DNA from: Marinobacter sp. NP-4(2019)
GTDB taxonomy: Bacteria; Pseudomonadota; Gammaproteobacteria; Pseudomonadales; Oleiphilaceae
Direction of reading: 5' to 3'
Assembly: GCF_003994855.1 (NCBI RefSeq)
Contig: NZ_CP034142.1
Location: forward strand, 558,001-622,000
Length of the DNA stretch: 64,000 bases
Positions 36,051 to 44,553 of this stretch are shown here, piece by piece. The translations under genes and the position numbers were made by a program. Numbering within the stretch: the stretch's first letter is position 1; the number at the start of each line of letters is the position of its first letter. The notes below the pieces were generated by a model. The model did no database searches and was not told the origin of the DNA. It saw nothing but the letters and a program-made list of their open reading frames with translations.

Positions 36051-36923
36051 ATGCTGTTTCTGCAACTCCTTGCCAATGGTTTGCAGGTGGGGGCGATCTA
36101 CGCCCTCACGGCAGCCGGCTTTTCACTGATCTTTGGTTCCACCAAGATCTTCCATTTTGCCCACGGTGCTACCTTCGCGATTGCCGCCTACCTGTTCCAC
36201 TTTGCGTTGGCCGGACTGGGTTTGCACTGGACCCTCGCGGTCGCGGTGGCAGCCATCAGTGCGGTGCTGTTTGGTGTGCTGCTGGATCGCTTGATGTACG
36301 CACCGATTCAGCGCCACGAAGGCTCATTCTTCACCGTGTTCGTGGCCTCATTTGGTATCGGTATTGTGGTGCAGAACCTGCTCGGTAGTGTGTTCGGGCG
36401 GGGCTTCATGTCTGTTGCCACACCCCTGAGCAACTCCGTGGAGGTGATGCCGGGCCTTTACCTTTCACCGCTGAACGGGCTGGCCATTGTGTGTGCCATT
36501 GTCTGCTTCGTCGCGCTGCACTTCTTCCTGACCCGTACCTTTGTGGGCAAGGGGTTGCGAGCACTGAGCGAGAATCCGGAACTGGTGCGTATGTTCGGGC
36601 TCAGCCCCCGTCGGCTGTCCACTTACGCCTTTGCCCTTGGTTCCCTGCTGGTGGTGCCTGGTGCCATCTTTACGGCCGCAGGTACCGGTATCAATCCGGC
36701 TGTTGGCCACCACGTCATGTTGATCAGTCTGGCCGCGACCATCGTCGGCGGTATCGGCAGCTTGAGGGGTGCTGCCTGTGCCGGCCTGCTGATTGGTGTG
36801 GCGGAGAACCTGGCGTTGTGGAAGTTGGGCACCCAATGGAGCGAGGCCATGACCTTCGCGATCCTGTTCTTTTTCATCATCTTCAAACCGTCCGGTTTCT
36901 TTGGGCGGGCTGCGGTTTCGTGA
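36051..36923 (+). CDS. ABC transporter permease, LivH family
   Basis: 290 aa, about eight hydrophobic helices. The N-terminal NGLQVGAIYALTAAGFSLIFG is near-diagnostic for LivH, as is the EAA-like GGIGSLRGAACAGLLIG loop that docks the ATPase. Forms the membrane channel with the LivM-type protein encoded 9 bp downstream. Confidence 0.92.
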   Translation: MLFLQLLANGLQVGAIYALTAAGFSLIFGSTKIFHFAHGATFAIAAYLFHFALAGLGLHWTLAVAVAAISAVLFGVLLDRLMYAPIQRHEGSFFTVFVASFGIGIVVQNLLGSVFGRGFMSVATPLSNSVEVMPGLYLSPLNGLAIVCAIVCFVALHFFLTRTFVGKGLRALSENPELVRMFGLSPRRLSTYAFALGSLLVVPGAIFTAAGTGINPAVGHHVMLISLAATIVGGIGSLRGAACAGLLIGVAENLALWKLGTQWSEAMTFAILFFFIIFKPSGFFGRAAVS

Positions 36924-36932
36924 GGCGCTGAC

Positions 36933-37814
36933 ATGACGGCTTATATATTGAACCTGCTGGTCCTGATCTCGGTTTACGCGATCCTCTCGACCACACTGAA
37001 TTTCATTATCGGTTACGCCGGTATCTTCTCTCTGGCGCATGCGGTGTTCTTCGGAATTGGTGGCTATACCGCAGCATTGGTGGCCATGAATGTGACTCCG
37101 GAGTTTTTTGTGGCAGTACCCATTGCCATGGTTGCTGCTGCGGTAACGTCCCTGCTGCTGGCGCTACCTGCTCTGCGGGTACGGGGTGAATACTTTGTGG
37201 CGGCCTCCCTGGGACTGCAGGTGCTGGCCGTCACCCTGTTCTCTGAATGGAAGAGTTTTACCGGGGGAATTGGTGGTGTCATCGGGATTCCCGCTGTGGA
37301 GCTGTTTGGTTATCCGGTATACAAACCCTGGCAGTTCCTGCTGATGTCCCTGACTTGCCTGGTTGTGATTATCGCAATTACCCGAACCCTGGTGCACACC
37401 AGCTTCGGCCGCAGCCTCAAAGCATTGCGGGACAGCGAATCGGCGGCATTAGCGTCGGGCAAGAACATAACGGTGATCAAAACCCTCTCCGTTGTGCTGT
37501 CTTCGTCGCTGGCAGCGGCTGCCGGTGCGCTCTATGCCTTTTACATGAGCTTTATCAATGTCGAGAGCTTCATGCTGGATACCTCGGTGTTGGTGATGGC
37601 GATGGTCATTATTGGAGGCACCGCCACTATCTGGGGTCCGCTGTTGGGTGCGGCGTTACTGATGCTCATTCCCAGTGCCCTGACTTACTTGTCATTCCTG
37701 CCGCAGACCGAAATCGGGTCCATTCAGCAGATTGTGTACGGACTGGCCATGGTGTTGCTGATGATTTTCCGCCCTGGCGGGATTGTGAGTTCGCAACCGG
37801 GAGGTAGCAAATGA
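36933..37814 (+). CDS. ABC transporter permease, LivM family
   Basis: 293 aa with eight to nine helices. LTLNFIIGYAGIFSLAHAV-like segment (starting STTLNFIIGYAG) and IIGGTATIWGPLLGAALL are LivM features. The usual long N-terminal extension of enteric LivM is missing, as in most catabolic-cluster homologues. Its stop overlaps the start of the ATPase gene (ATGA). Confidence 0.9.
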   Translation: MTAYILNLLVLISVYAILSTTLNFIIGYAGIFSLAHAVFFGIGGYTAALVAMNVTPEFFVAVPIAMVAAAVTSLLLALPALRVRGEYFVAASLGLQVLAVTLFSEWKSFTGGIGGVIGIPAVELFGYPVYKPWQFLLMSLTCLVVIIAITRTLVHTSFGRSLKALRDSESAALASGKNITVIKTLSVVLSSSLAAAAGALYAFYMSFINVESFMLDTSVLVMAMVIIGGTATIWGPLLGAALLMLIPSALTYLSFLPQTEIGSIQQIVYGLAMVLLMIFRPGGIVSSQPGGSK

Positions 37815-38629
37815 GCGAGCAGCAGAATATAGCTCTGGAGACCGCAAGCCCTGTTCCAGGTTCCGACGCTGTAGAACCTGGGGGAAACCAGAAGGTGTTA
37901 CTCGAGATCAGTAACCTCAGCAAGAATTTTGGCGGACTGCAAGCCATTGATGATGTTTCCCTGTTGCTGCGGGCGGGCCTCATCACCACCCTGGTTGGTC
38001 CGAACGGAGCTGGTAAAACCACCCTGTTCAACATGATTACCGGGCACATTCAGCCTACCAAAGGCGAAGTGCGCTGGCAGGGTGAGTCGGTCATTGGCAA
38101 GGCGCCCTGGGAAATTGCCAGACAAGGGATTGCCAGGACCTTTCAGGATCTTCGATTGTTTACCCACATGACGGTGGAAGAAAACATCCTTACCGTGATG
38201 GAGCCTGGTTCCTGGCTCTGGCAACCGGGCGGAAAATCCCGCAAGGCCGAGCGATACGACAAAGTGAGCCGGATTCTCGAAAGAACCGGCCTGACCGACA
38301 AGCGCCACACCCGCGCGCTTGATCTGGCCTATGCGGAGCGCAAGTTCCTGAGCCTTGCCCGTATCATGGCGACGGATTCCCGCCTGTGGCTGCTGGACGA
38401 GCCGGCGTCCGGGCTTGATCCCAACTCCTATAACCTGTTCCTGAGGTTGCTCCGCGAAGAAGTCAAAGAGGGAATAACCGTCTGCATTATTGAGCACAAT
38501 CTGGATATTGTGGTGAACATTTCGGACCGCATAGCTTTCCTCGACCAGGGCAAATTGCTGGCTGATGACGAGCCGGAAACCATCCTGAACGACCCGGCTC
38601 TGGCTGCCATTTACTTCGGGGAGAGATGA
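37811..38629 (+). CDS. ABC transporter ATP-binding protein, LivG family
   Basis: 272 aa. Walker A GPNGAGKTT, a Q-loop (TFQDLRLF), Walker B LWLLDEPASGLDP and the switch His in IIEHNLD are present. The ABC signature, normally close to LSYGQQ in LivG, reads LAYAERK here. This is a marked departure at the site contacting ATP in trans. A variable N-terminal tail of about 35 residues precedes the ATPase core. Overlaps both neighbours by 4 bp. Confidence 0.9.
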   Translation: MSEQQNIALETASPVPGSDAVEPGGNQKVLLEISNLSKNFGGLQAIDDVSLLLRAGLITTLVGPNGAGKTTLFNMITGHIQPTKGEVRWQGESVIGKAPWEIARQGIARTFQDLRLFTHMTVEENILTVMEPGSWLWQPGGKSRKAERYDKVSRILERTGLTDKRHTRALDLAYAERKFLSLARIMATDSRLWLLDEPASGLDPNSYNLFLRLLREEVKEGITVCIIEHNLDIVVNISDRIAFLDQGKLLADDEPETILNDPALAAIYFGER

Positions 38630-38631
38630 CC

Positions 38632-39342
38632 ATGACAGATAAATTACTCACGGTTGAGAACCTGGTGGTCGGTTATGGTGGCCGACCCGTGCTGACGGAC
38701 ATCAATGTTCACGTCAACGACAACGAAGTGCTGTGCCTGATCGGTCACAACGGTGCGGGAAAATCCACCCTGCTCAAATCCATTTTTGGTCTGGTGCCCC
38801 ATGAAGGCGGCCGCATTCTGTTCAATGGTAAGGCGGCAGTCACGGAGCCCCGGGCCATGACCGTGGCCGGGATGTCTCTGGTGCCGGAAGGCCGTGGTGT
38901 GTTCCCCGGCATGACCGTGGAGGAAATCATGAGTCTGGGCATGTGGGCAGCCGGGGTTCCGGAAAAAGAGCGGGGAGACAGAATCGATTGGGTGCTGTCG
39001 ATTTTACCGGTAATGAAAAAGTTCTATCGGACCCGAGCCGGCAATCTGTCGGGTGGTCAGCAGCAGATGGTCTCCATTGGCCGGGCGCTGCTCAGTCGCC
39101 CTCGTTGCCTGCTAATGGACGAGCCGTCTATCGGGCTGGCGCCAAAGCTGTTCCAGGATCTCTGTGGCCCGATCCGCGAGCTGCAGCAAAAAACCGGGAT
39201 GTCGATCCTGCTGGTGGAACAAAACGTCAGGGAAGCCCTGAAGATCTCCGACCGGGTCGTGGTGATGAAATCCGGGCAGATGACGTGGGAAGGCCAGCCA
39301 GCAGAGCTGAGTGACAATAAGAAATTGATGGAGCTCTATTGA
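38632..39342 (+). CDS. ABC transporter ATP-binding protein, LivF family
   Basis: ATG 38632 lies 6 nt after GGGGAGAG (236 aa); the in-frame ATG at 38626 is directly against that site. Walker A GHNGAGKST, a canonical signature LSGGQQQM, Walker B CLLMDEPSIGLAP and switch His replaced by Gln in LLVEQNV, the normal LivF pattern. Works as a heterodimer with the LivG-type ATPase. Its stop overlaps the ligase start (TGATG). Confidence 0.92.
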   Translation: MTDKLLTVENLVVGYGGRPVLTDINVHVNDNEVLCLIGHNGAGKSTLLKSIFGLVPHEGGRILFNGKAAVTEPRAMTVAGMSLVPEGRGVFPGMTVEEIMSLGMWAAGVPEKERGDRIDWVLSILPVMKKFYRTRAGNLSGGQQQMVSIGRALLSRPRCLLMDEPSIGLAPKLFQDLCGPIRELQQKTGMSILLVEQNVREALKISDRVVVMKSGQMTWEGQPAELSDNKKLMELY

Positions 39343-40961
39343 TGTCAAAGCAGTTGACTCTGACCTCGTTGGTGGCAAGGCATCTGGAACAGGCACCGGA
39401 CTCTTGTGCTCTGATCGGAGGTGATCGCCACATCAGCTATGCTGAACTGGATCAGATGGCGAGCTCAGCAGCCGCCTGGCTGCGCGATCAGGGTATTGGA
39501 CACGGTGACCGGGTGGCAGTCTGGCTGGTCAACCGCCCCGAGTGGCTGGCGCTGATGTTGGGGTTATCCCGTATCGGTGCCGTGCTGGTGGCCGTGAACA
39601 CCCGTTACCGCACGGCGGAACTGCAGCATATCCTGTCCGCTTCCGGAGCCCGCATGCTGATCATGCAGCCCCGCTTCCGGAAGATCGATTTCCAGGCCCT
39701 GCTGGGGGATCTTGAGTCGAGCACAGTGCCGGACCTGGAAACCATTGCGGTCCTCGATCCGGCAGCGGATTTGCCTCAGTTGACGGGGTGTTCAACGCTG
39801 CCGTTTCCGGATCTGGATACCACCGATGCGCCCGATGTGGCTGACCGATCCAGCGAGAACGACCTGGCCATGCTCTTCACTACCTCGGGCACCACGAAAC
39901 TGCCCAAACTGGTGATGCACACCCAGCACTCACTGGCCAGCCACGCAGACTGCGTGGCCCGGGCATTCCGCTTCGATCAGCCTGGCGCCGGCCTGCTTGC
40001 TCCCCTGCCGTTCTGCGGAACCTTTGGTCTGGTGCCGGTCATGACCGCGTTGGCTGCAGGCATACCCATCGCGGTCATGGAGACCTTTGATGCGGAGCCT
40101 GCCGTTGAACTGATCAGGGAACACCGGTTGACCCATCTGTTTGGCAGTGACGAAATGTATCGGCGCATCCTTGATGCGATGCCCGATAACACGAGGCTGG
40201 ATAGTCTCAGGGTGTGTGGCTTTGCGGCGTTCCAGACAGGCGCCGAGGATCTAGTCCGGTTGGCGGACGCCCGGGGTATACCGTTGGCAGGGGTTTACGG
40301 TTCAAGTGAAGTGCAGGCACTTTTTTCGATCCATCCCGGCCAGGGAAAAGTGCAGGAGCGATGCCAGGGTGGCGGTATTCCTGCTGACCCGGAAGCAAAG
40401 ATCAGGGTTCGCGATACCGAGTCGGGGGAGATACTGGAGCCGGAGCAGAGCGGTGTTCTTGAAATCTGTGCCGGGGGTAACTTTGCAGGTTACTTTAACA
40501 ACCCCGAAGCAACCTCCGAAGCCGTTGATCGCGATGGCTTCTTCTCCACCGGAGATATCGGATACCTGCGAGGGGACGGCGCTTTTATCTATCAGACCCG
40601 AGCCGGAGATGCGATCCGCCTCAGTGGCTTTCTGGTAAACCCGTCAGAGATTGAGGACGTTCTGAGGGATTGCCCGGGGATTGCCGAAGCTCAGGTCATT
40701 GGCGCCGATGTGGATGGTAAACCTGCTTGCGTGGCGTTTGTCATTGCCGAACCCGATGCCACCGTTGACGCTGAGGGTGTCCGTGCCTGGCTCAAGGATA
40801 TGACCGCCGCTTTCAAGGTGCCGGCACGCGTCTGGTTTCTGGATGCGTTTCCGGTTACCGAGAGCGCCAACGGCACCAAGATTCAGCGGGGAAAGTTGAG
40901 GGAAATCGCAAAATTCAGGATTTCACAGGAACATAATGAACGACAGGCTTCAGGGAGCTGA
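39342..40961 (+). CDS. AMP-forming acyl-CoA synthetase coupled to the ABC transporter
   Basis: 539 aa from ATG 39342, overlapping the LivF stop. The ANL P-loop reads TSGTTKLPKLV rather than the usual TSGTTGxPKG, so its Gly and Lys-Gly positions are altered. The remaining motifs YGSSEVQ, FSTGDIGYLRGDG and GDAIRLSGFLVNPSE are recognisable, and a C-terminal Lys is found in GTKIQRGKL. Translational coupling to the transporter implies activation of the imported acid. The relation to known substrate classes cannot be judged by eye. Confidence 0.85.
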   Translation: MSKQLTLTSLVARHLEQAPDSCALIGGDRHISYAELDQMASSAAAWLRDQGIGHGDRVAVWLVNRPEWLALMLGLSRIGAVLVAVNTRYRTAELQHILSASGARMLIMQPRFRKIDFQALLGDLESSTVPDLETIAVLDPAADLPQLTGCSTLPFPDLDTTDAPDVADRSSENDLAMLFTTSGTTKLPKLVMHTQHSLASHADCVARAFRFDQPGAGLLAPLPFCGTFGLVPVMTALAAGIPIAVMETFDAEPAVELIREHRLTHLFGSDEMYRRILDAMPDNTRLDSLRVCGFAAFQTGAEDLVRLADARGIPLAGVYGSSEVQALFSIHPGQGKVQERCQGGGIPADPEAKIRVRDTESGEILEPEQSGVLEICAGGNFAGYFNNPEATSEAVDRDGFFSTGDIGYLRGDGAFIYQTRAGDAIRLSGFLVNPSEIEDVLRDCPGIAEAQVIGADVDGKPACVAFVIAEPDATVDAEGVRAWLKDMTAAFKVPARVWFLDAFPVTESANGTKIQRGKLREIAKFRISQEHNERQASGS

Positions 40962-40963
40962 GA

Positions 40964-41419
40964 ATGGATCACAGTCTTTATTTTGAAGATCTCAAACAGG
41001 GAGAAGTCTTTGAAAGTACTGGCAGAACAGTCACCGAAACGGATATGACGTTCTTCTCGATGCTTTCCGGCGACTGGAATCCGATACATTGTGATCAGCA
41101 CTTCGCCAGTAAAACCCGTTTTGGCGAGCGCCTGGTCCATGGCGCCTATGGCATCGCGATAGCGACGGGCATGATGCACACCCTGGGGATCTTCGAGAAG
41201 TCGGCGGTGGCGATGATGTCCATCAGTGACTGGAAGTTCGTCAAGCCGATCACGGTCGGTATGACGCTGAGACTTCGGCTGACCATCCTCGATTTTGAGG
41301 AAGGAACCAGTCAGCGCGTCGGCCGGGTGAATCGGCGGCTGCAACTGGTGAATGAGCAGGACGAGGTGGTTCAGGACGGCGTTTCCGACATGCTGATTCT
41401 GAAGAAAGCCGGACGTTAA
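40964..41419 (+). CDS. MaoC-like single-hotdog dehydratase
   Basis: 151 aa. The hydratase motif is clear: SGDWNPIHCD with Asp and His, followed by RLVHGAYG. Single-domain MaoC proteins hydrate enoyl-CoA as dimers. Begins 2 bp after the ligase stop and closes the ABC-ligase operon; the LysR gene converges from the other side 24 bp on. Confidence 0.87.
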   Translation: MDHSLYFEDLKQGEVFESTGRTVTETDMTFFSMLSGDWNPIHCDQHFASKTRFGERLVHGAYGIAIATGMMHTLGIFEKSAVAMMSISDWKFVKPITVGMTLRLRLTILDFEEGTSQRVGRVNRRLQLVNEQDEVVQDGVSDMLILKKAGR

Positions 41420-41443
41420 AGGCGATAAAGTCCGCGACGATTG

Positions 41444-42352
41444 TCAGGGTGTCGTCGTGAGGTCGATCTGCGAACGTATTTCCTCCACCAGTTCCTTGCC
41501 GCACCTTGGCAGCGCATCCAGTTCGCGCACAATCAGGCTGCGCTCCCGCTCGGCCCAATCATCTTCCAGATCAATGGTGGAGATCTCGAGGAAATCGGCA
41601 TAGCGATGGGCAATGGAGCGGGGCAGGATGCCAATGCCCACGCCGCGGCTGACCATCCTGCAGGCGGACTCAAAGCCGAAGACCTGGATGCGCATCTGAA
41701 GCGGCGAGCCGGCCTCGCTGGCCTGCTCTTTGAGGAAATTGAACAGAGTGCTGCCTTCACGCAAACCAATGTGGGGATAGTCGAGGGTTTCCCGGAACGA
41801 AATGGTCCGGCGTGCTGCCAGTTCGTGATCTTTTGGGGTGACCACCACCAGCCGGTCGACGCTGAAGGGGATGATCTCCAGCTTTTTGTTTGACTTCACC
41901 GGACCGGCAACCACCCCCATGTCCGTCGAGCCGTCGATCACCCCCCGAATGATATCGTGGGTCAGCCGCTCCTGGAGATCCACGGTCACTCCCGGACGGG
42001 TCGCCAGAAAACGCGCCAGGACGTCGGGCATGAAGTCGCTCACCGCCGTGGTGTTGGCAAAAATCCGCAAATGCCCCGACTCGCCTTCCGCGTATTGGGA
42101 GAACTCATCTTTTATATAGTCAACCTGCCGCATGATGGCTCGTGCATGAACCAGCAGGTCATGGCCGGCAGGCGTCAGTTCCACACCCTGGCTGTCGCGA
42201 TAGAACAGCCGGCTTCCCAACTGCCCCTCAAGGGATTTGATACGCATGCTGGCTGCTGCCGTCGACAGGCTGGCACGCTTGGCCCCACCGGTCAGGCTGT
42301 TGGCTTCTGCAACGTGGATAAACAGACGTAAATCGGGAATATCAAAATGCAT
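41444..42352 (-). CDS. itcR: LysR-family regulator of the itaconate-type operon
   Basis: ATG 42352 (MHFDIPDLRLFIHVAEANS) gives 302 aa and the usual LysR N-terminus; the frame stays open to 42379. The helix-turn-helix region (LTGGAKRASLSTAAASMRIKSL, given in part) is followed by an effector domain. The gene is divergent from an ich-dehydrogenase-ict-ccl set. In Pseudomonas aeruginosa a LysR gene (RipR/ItcR) lies divergent from the same itaconate genes, so the assignment rests on synteny. Expected inducer: itaconate or its CoA ester. Confidence 0.75.
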   Translation of the reverse strand: MHFDIPDLRLFIHVAEANSLTGGAKRASLSTAAASMRIKSLEGQLGSRLFYRDSQGVELTPAGHDLLVHARAIMRQVDYIKDEFSQYAEGESGHLRIFANTTAVSDFMPDVLARFLATRPGVTVDLQERLTHDIIRGVIDGSTDMGVVAGPVKSNKKLEIIPFSVDRLVVVTPKDHELAARRTISFRETLDYPHIGLREGSTLFNFLKEQASEAGSPLQMRIQVFGFESACRMVSRGVGIGILPRSIAHRYADFLEISTIDLEDDWAERERSLIVRELDALPRCGKELVEEIRSQIDLTTTP

Positions 42353-42519
42353 AATGAGATTTCGGCAGCAAGCTAACAAAGGGATTGTCAGTCTAAACCA
42401 CCGGGGTGTTCATGGAAACCAAACGCACCCTTGTGCAAAATCGAATTCTCTCCTCTGTCATATATCGGCATTATTACCAATATCCAAAAACTAGAAGACG
42501 TATTGATAGAGGAAGTGTG
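42353..42519. promoter_or_regulatory. Divergent promoter region between itcR-like gene and ich
   Basis: 167 bp, A+T-rich relative to its flanks, separating the divergent starts at 42352 and 42520. An AGAGGAAG ribosome site precedes ich. LysR operators are expected here but I cannot single one out. Confidence 0.45.
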
Positions 42520-43356
42520 ATGTCAGACGCTCCGGAAGACTGGATTGGCAAGCGGGAAACCTGTGTGGATGCCCTGGATGCATCCCTGGCCGCGCGTATA
42601 GCCGCGATGCTGGACCGACCCACGCCGGGGTGCGGAGATGAATTGTCACCGCTATGGCATTGGGCGTTCTTCCAGATTCCCGTTCCGCCCTCAGGGACCG
42701 GCCATGATGGCCACATAGCGCCGGGTGGGTTCCTGCCGAAATCCGCAGGCAACACCCGCATGTGGGCCGGTGGTCGTGTTGAATTCCACAAACCCCTGAT
42801 GATTGGTCAAACCGCTGAACGTTCGTCGACCATCCACTCTGTTAATGAGAAGGAAGGGCGTTCAGGGAAGCTGCTTTTTGTCACGGTTCGACATGACTAC
42901 CACCAGAACGGCGAGCTGTGTCTGAGCGAAGAGCAGGACATCGTCTACAAGGCCCCGGCCACCCCGAGACTGTCCCTGGACCAGCCCGTTCCCGATGCTC
43001 AATGGAGCAATCGGGTGGATCCCTCTCCTTTATTGCTGTTCCGCTATTCGGCGGTGACCTTTAACGGCCACCGGATCCATTACGACAAGCCCTATGCCAC
43101 GCAGGAAGAGGGCTATCCCGACCTGGTGGTCCAGGGGCCGCTGATTGCCACGCTGATGGTGCAGGCGTTTACCGACGCCAATCCCGGTCTGACACCGGTG
43201 CGGCTGTCGTACCGTGGCCTGCGTCCTCTGACCGTGAACAAATCTTTCAATGTGGAAGGGCGGATTGTCGGTCAGGGTAAGGCTCAACTGTGGGCCGCGA
43301 ATGAGGACGGACCAGCCCATCAAGGTGAAATTGAATTCAAGGAGAAACACCAATGA
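42520..43356 (+). CDS. ich: Itaconyl-CoA / mesaconyl-C4-CoA hydratase (HTD2-like double hotdog)
   Basis: 278 aa from ATG 42520; the frame upstream to 42406 lies in the promoter region. The N-terminal hotdog half contains LSPLWHWAFFQ and WAGGRVEFHKPL. The C-terminal half has the hydratase signature FRYSAVTFNGHRIHYD. This is the architecture of Ich from P. aeruginosa and of mesaconyl-C4-CoA hydratase (Meh) from Chloroflexus; both form (S)-citramalyl-CoA. It could therefore serve both itaconate and the mcd/mct route. ATGA overlap with the next gene. Confidence 0.82.
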   Translation: MSDAPEDWIGKRETCVDALDASLAARIAAMLDRPTPGCGDELSPLWHWAFFQIPVPPSGTGHDGHIAPGGFLPKSAGNTRMWAGGRVEFHKPLMIGQTAERSSTIHSVNEKEGRSGKLLFVTVRHDYHQNGELCLSEEQDIVYKAPATPRLSLDQPVPDAQWSNRVDPSPLLLFRYSAVTFNGHRIHYDKPYATQEEGYPDLVVQGPLIATLMVQAFTDANPGLTPVRLSYRGLRPLTVNKSFNVEGRIVGQGKAQLWAANEDGPAHQGEIEFKEKHQ

Positions 43357-44516
43357 TCAACCCTGCCCTGCAGACGTACGAAGATATCCGGGAAGGCGTG
43401 CGCGGACTGTGCGGGAACTTTGATGCGGCCTATTGGCGAGGCATCGACGAGCGCAAAGCGTTCCCCGAGGAATTCGTGAATGCCATGACCGACGCCGGCT
43501 GGCTGGCGGCAATGATTCCCGAGGAATATGGCGGTTCGGGCCTGGGCCTGGCGGAAGCCTCGGTGATCCTGGAAGAGGTGAACCGGGCCGGTGGCAACTC
43601 AGGTACCGTGCATGGCCAGATGTACAACATGTTCACCCTGTTGCGTAATGGCAGCGAAGCGCAAAAACAGAAATACCTGCCGAAGATTGCCGCGGGTGAG
43701 TTGCGGCTGCAGTCCATGGGGGTGACCGAGCCCACAACCGGTACCGACACCACCAAGATCAAGACAACCGCTGTTCGTCAGGGGGACAAGTATGTGGTGA
43801 ACGGTCAGAAGGTATGGATCTCCCGGGTTCAGCATTCCGACCTGATGATCCTGCTGGCCCGCACCACGCCGCTGGACCAGGTTCGTCGCAAATCCGAGGG
43901 TATGTCGATCTTTATCGTGGACCTGCATCACGCCATCGGCAATGGTCTAACGGTACAGCCGATCGCCAATATGGTGAATCACGAAACCAATGAGCTTTTT
44001 TTCGACAACCTGGAAATTCCCGCCGAGAACCTGATTGGGGAAGAGGGCAAGGGTTTCCGTTACATCCTGGATGGCCTCAACGCCGAGCGCACCCTGATCG
44101 CCGCGGAATGTATCGGCGATGGTCGCTGGTTCATCGAAAAGGCCAGGCAATATGCCAGTGACCGCGAAGTGTTCGGCCGTCCCATCGGGCAGAATCAGGG
44201 CGTGCAGTTCCCGATTGCCAAGGCCCATATCAATGTGGAAGCAGCGGACCTGATGCGCTGGCGTGCCTGTGAGGAATATGACAGCGGTCGTCCCGCCGGC
44301 GCCAGCGCCAATATGGCCAAATACCTGGCCGCGGAAGCCTCCTGGGAGGCGGCCAATGTTTGTCTGCAGACCCATGGCGGCTTTGGCTTTGCCAACGAAT
44401 ACGATGTAGAGCGCAAGTTCCGCGAGACGCGCCTGTATCAGGTCGCGCCGATATCCACCAACATGATTTTTTCCTACGTGGCCGAGCATCTGTTGGGACT
44501 GCCGCGATCGTTCTGA
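43353..44516 (+). CDS. Acyl-CoA dehydrogenase of the itaconate operon
   Basis: 387 aa, complete domain structure: IPEEYGGSG, MGVTEPTTGTD, VNGQKVWIS and THGGFGFANEYDVERKFRE. The C-terminal YEGT Glu is absent (QVAPISTN); GLNAERTLIA provides the isovaleryl-type Glu. In P. aeruginosa an acyl-CoA dehydrogenase (PA0879) occupies the same place beside ich; its reaction is not settled. Methylsuccinyl- or itaconyl-related oxidation is possible, as is an unrelated branched acyl-CoA. Confidence 0.85.
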   Translation: MINPALQTYEDIREGVRGLCGNFDAAYWRGIDERKAFPEEFVNAMTDAGWLAAMIPEEYGGSGLGLAEASVILEEVNRAGGNSGTVHGQMYNMFTLLRNGSEAQKQKYLPKIAAGELRLQSMGVTEPTTGTDTTKIKTTAVRQGDKYVVNGQKVWISRVQHSDLMILLARTTPLDQVRRKSEGMSIFIVDLHHAIGNGLTVQPIANMVNHETNELFFDNLEIPAENLIGEEGKGFRYILDGLNAERTLIAAECIGDGRWFIEKARQYASDREVFGRPIGQNQGVQFPIAKAHINVEAADLMRWRACEEYDSGRPAGASANMAKYLAAEASWEAANVCLQTHGGFGFANEYDVERKFRETRLYQVAPISTNMIFSYVAEHLLGLPRSF

Positions 44517-44553
44517 TCCCCACAGTGATACACCTGAAAATCGGGAAGTGTAC

